Below are positions 14,418 through 14,532 of a stretch of 14,532 nt of DNA, piece after piece. Source of the DNA: Planctomycetota bacterium (lineage in GTDB: Bacteria > Planctomycetota > UBA8742 > JACQVU01); the NCBI GenBank assembly GCA_016209585.1, contig JACQVU010000224.1, forward strand, positions 1 through 14,532, given 5' to 3'. The translations under genes were made by a program, and so were the position numbers. Position 1 is the stretch's first letter. Every line of letters starts with the position of its first letter. The notes beneath the pieces were generated by a model that did not search any database, was not told the DNA's origin, and was given only the letters and a program-made list of their open reading frames with translations.

Positions 14418-14522
14418 GGCCACAAGAAGCACAAGGGAAGTTGTCAGTTGTCAGTTGTCAGCCATTGCCGCGCCCCGCGCCCCGCGTCCCCCAGTCCGCG
14501 CCTTCTGTTGCTTTTTGTGGCC
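14418..14522. repeat. Inverted repeat pair GGCCACAA(g/a)AAGCA flanking a short-repeat block
   Basis: The left arm, 14418-14431, and the right arm, 14509-14522 (read in reverse complement), match at 13 of 14 positions. They enclose the GTTGTCA tandem repeats and a C-rich stretch. The bases from 14251 to the window end hold no credible gene. The AT-richer arms stand out against the GC-rich background and look like a dispersed intergenic element or the remains of a small mobile element. Confidence 0.5.
14440..14460. repeat. Tandem heptamer repeat (GTTGTCA) x3
   Basis: Three perfect, adjacent copies are seen at 14440-14446, 14447-14453 and 14454-14460. Short tandem heptamers of this sort occur in intergenic DNA of several bacterial groups. 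No coding frame covers them convincingly. Confidence 0.85.
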
Positions 14523-14532
14523 AACCCCGCCC

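Overview
The window is high-GC bacterial DNA with no rRNA, tRNA, CRISPR array, transposase or phage gene. The lineage cannot be fixed from sequence alone. The GC-rich, Ala/Pro/Gly-rich coding style, a lipoprotein with a lipobox, a DUF2723-like membrane protein, an unusual WecA-type transferase and short intergenic repeats would suit an uncultured bacterium of a planctomycete-like or candidate-phylum type. That placement is an inference.

Left part, minus strand (1-7929), read right to left. An ABC-2 exporter ATPase (6994-7929) overlaps its permease (4953-7025) by about 32 bp. The permease overlaps an rsmG-type 16S rRNA methyltransferase gene (3577-4956) by 4 bp, so these three look like one translationally coupled operon. 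After a 126 bp gap comes a large single-chain restriction-modification enzyme (337-3450), an Eco57I-like type IIG enzyme with nuclease, N6-adenine methylase and specificity domains. Its GC content is visibly lower than that of its neighbours. The window then ends inside the first 76 codons of a ThiF/MoeB-type adenylyltransferase.

Middle, plus strand (8081-10353). A Pro-rich lipoprotein is followed 23 bp later by a multi-pass membrane protein related to DUF2723 (GT-C-like). On the minus strand beyond it lie a 5'-truncated MNT-type nucleotidyltransferase remnant (10395-10610) and tryptophan 2,3-dioxygenase (kynA, 10752-11528). The kynA start is a GTG with a good ribosome binding site.

Right part, plus strand (11703-14186). 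A WecA/MraY-family polyprenyl-phosphate sugar-1-phosphate transferase diverges from kynA. It is followed by a double zinc-ribbon membrane protein similar in plan to B. subtilis YdjG, which appears to start at a non-canonical ACG behind a perfect Shine-Dalgarno sequence. A rho-independent terminator closes this unit. The last 280 bases are non-coding and repeat-rich.

The points most worth a second look are the duplicated extracytoplasmic domain of the ABC permease, the HEAT-like extension fused to RsmG within the transporter operon, the ACG start, the solitary type IIG enzyme, and the short-repeat sequences at 8043-8060, 8584-8610 and 14418-14522. I did not find a convincing new multi-gene system.
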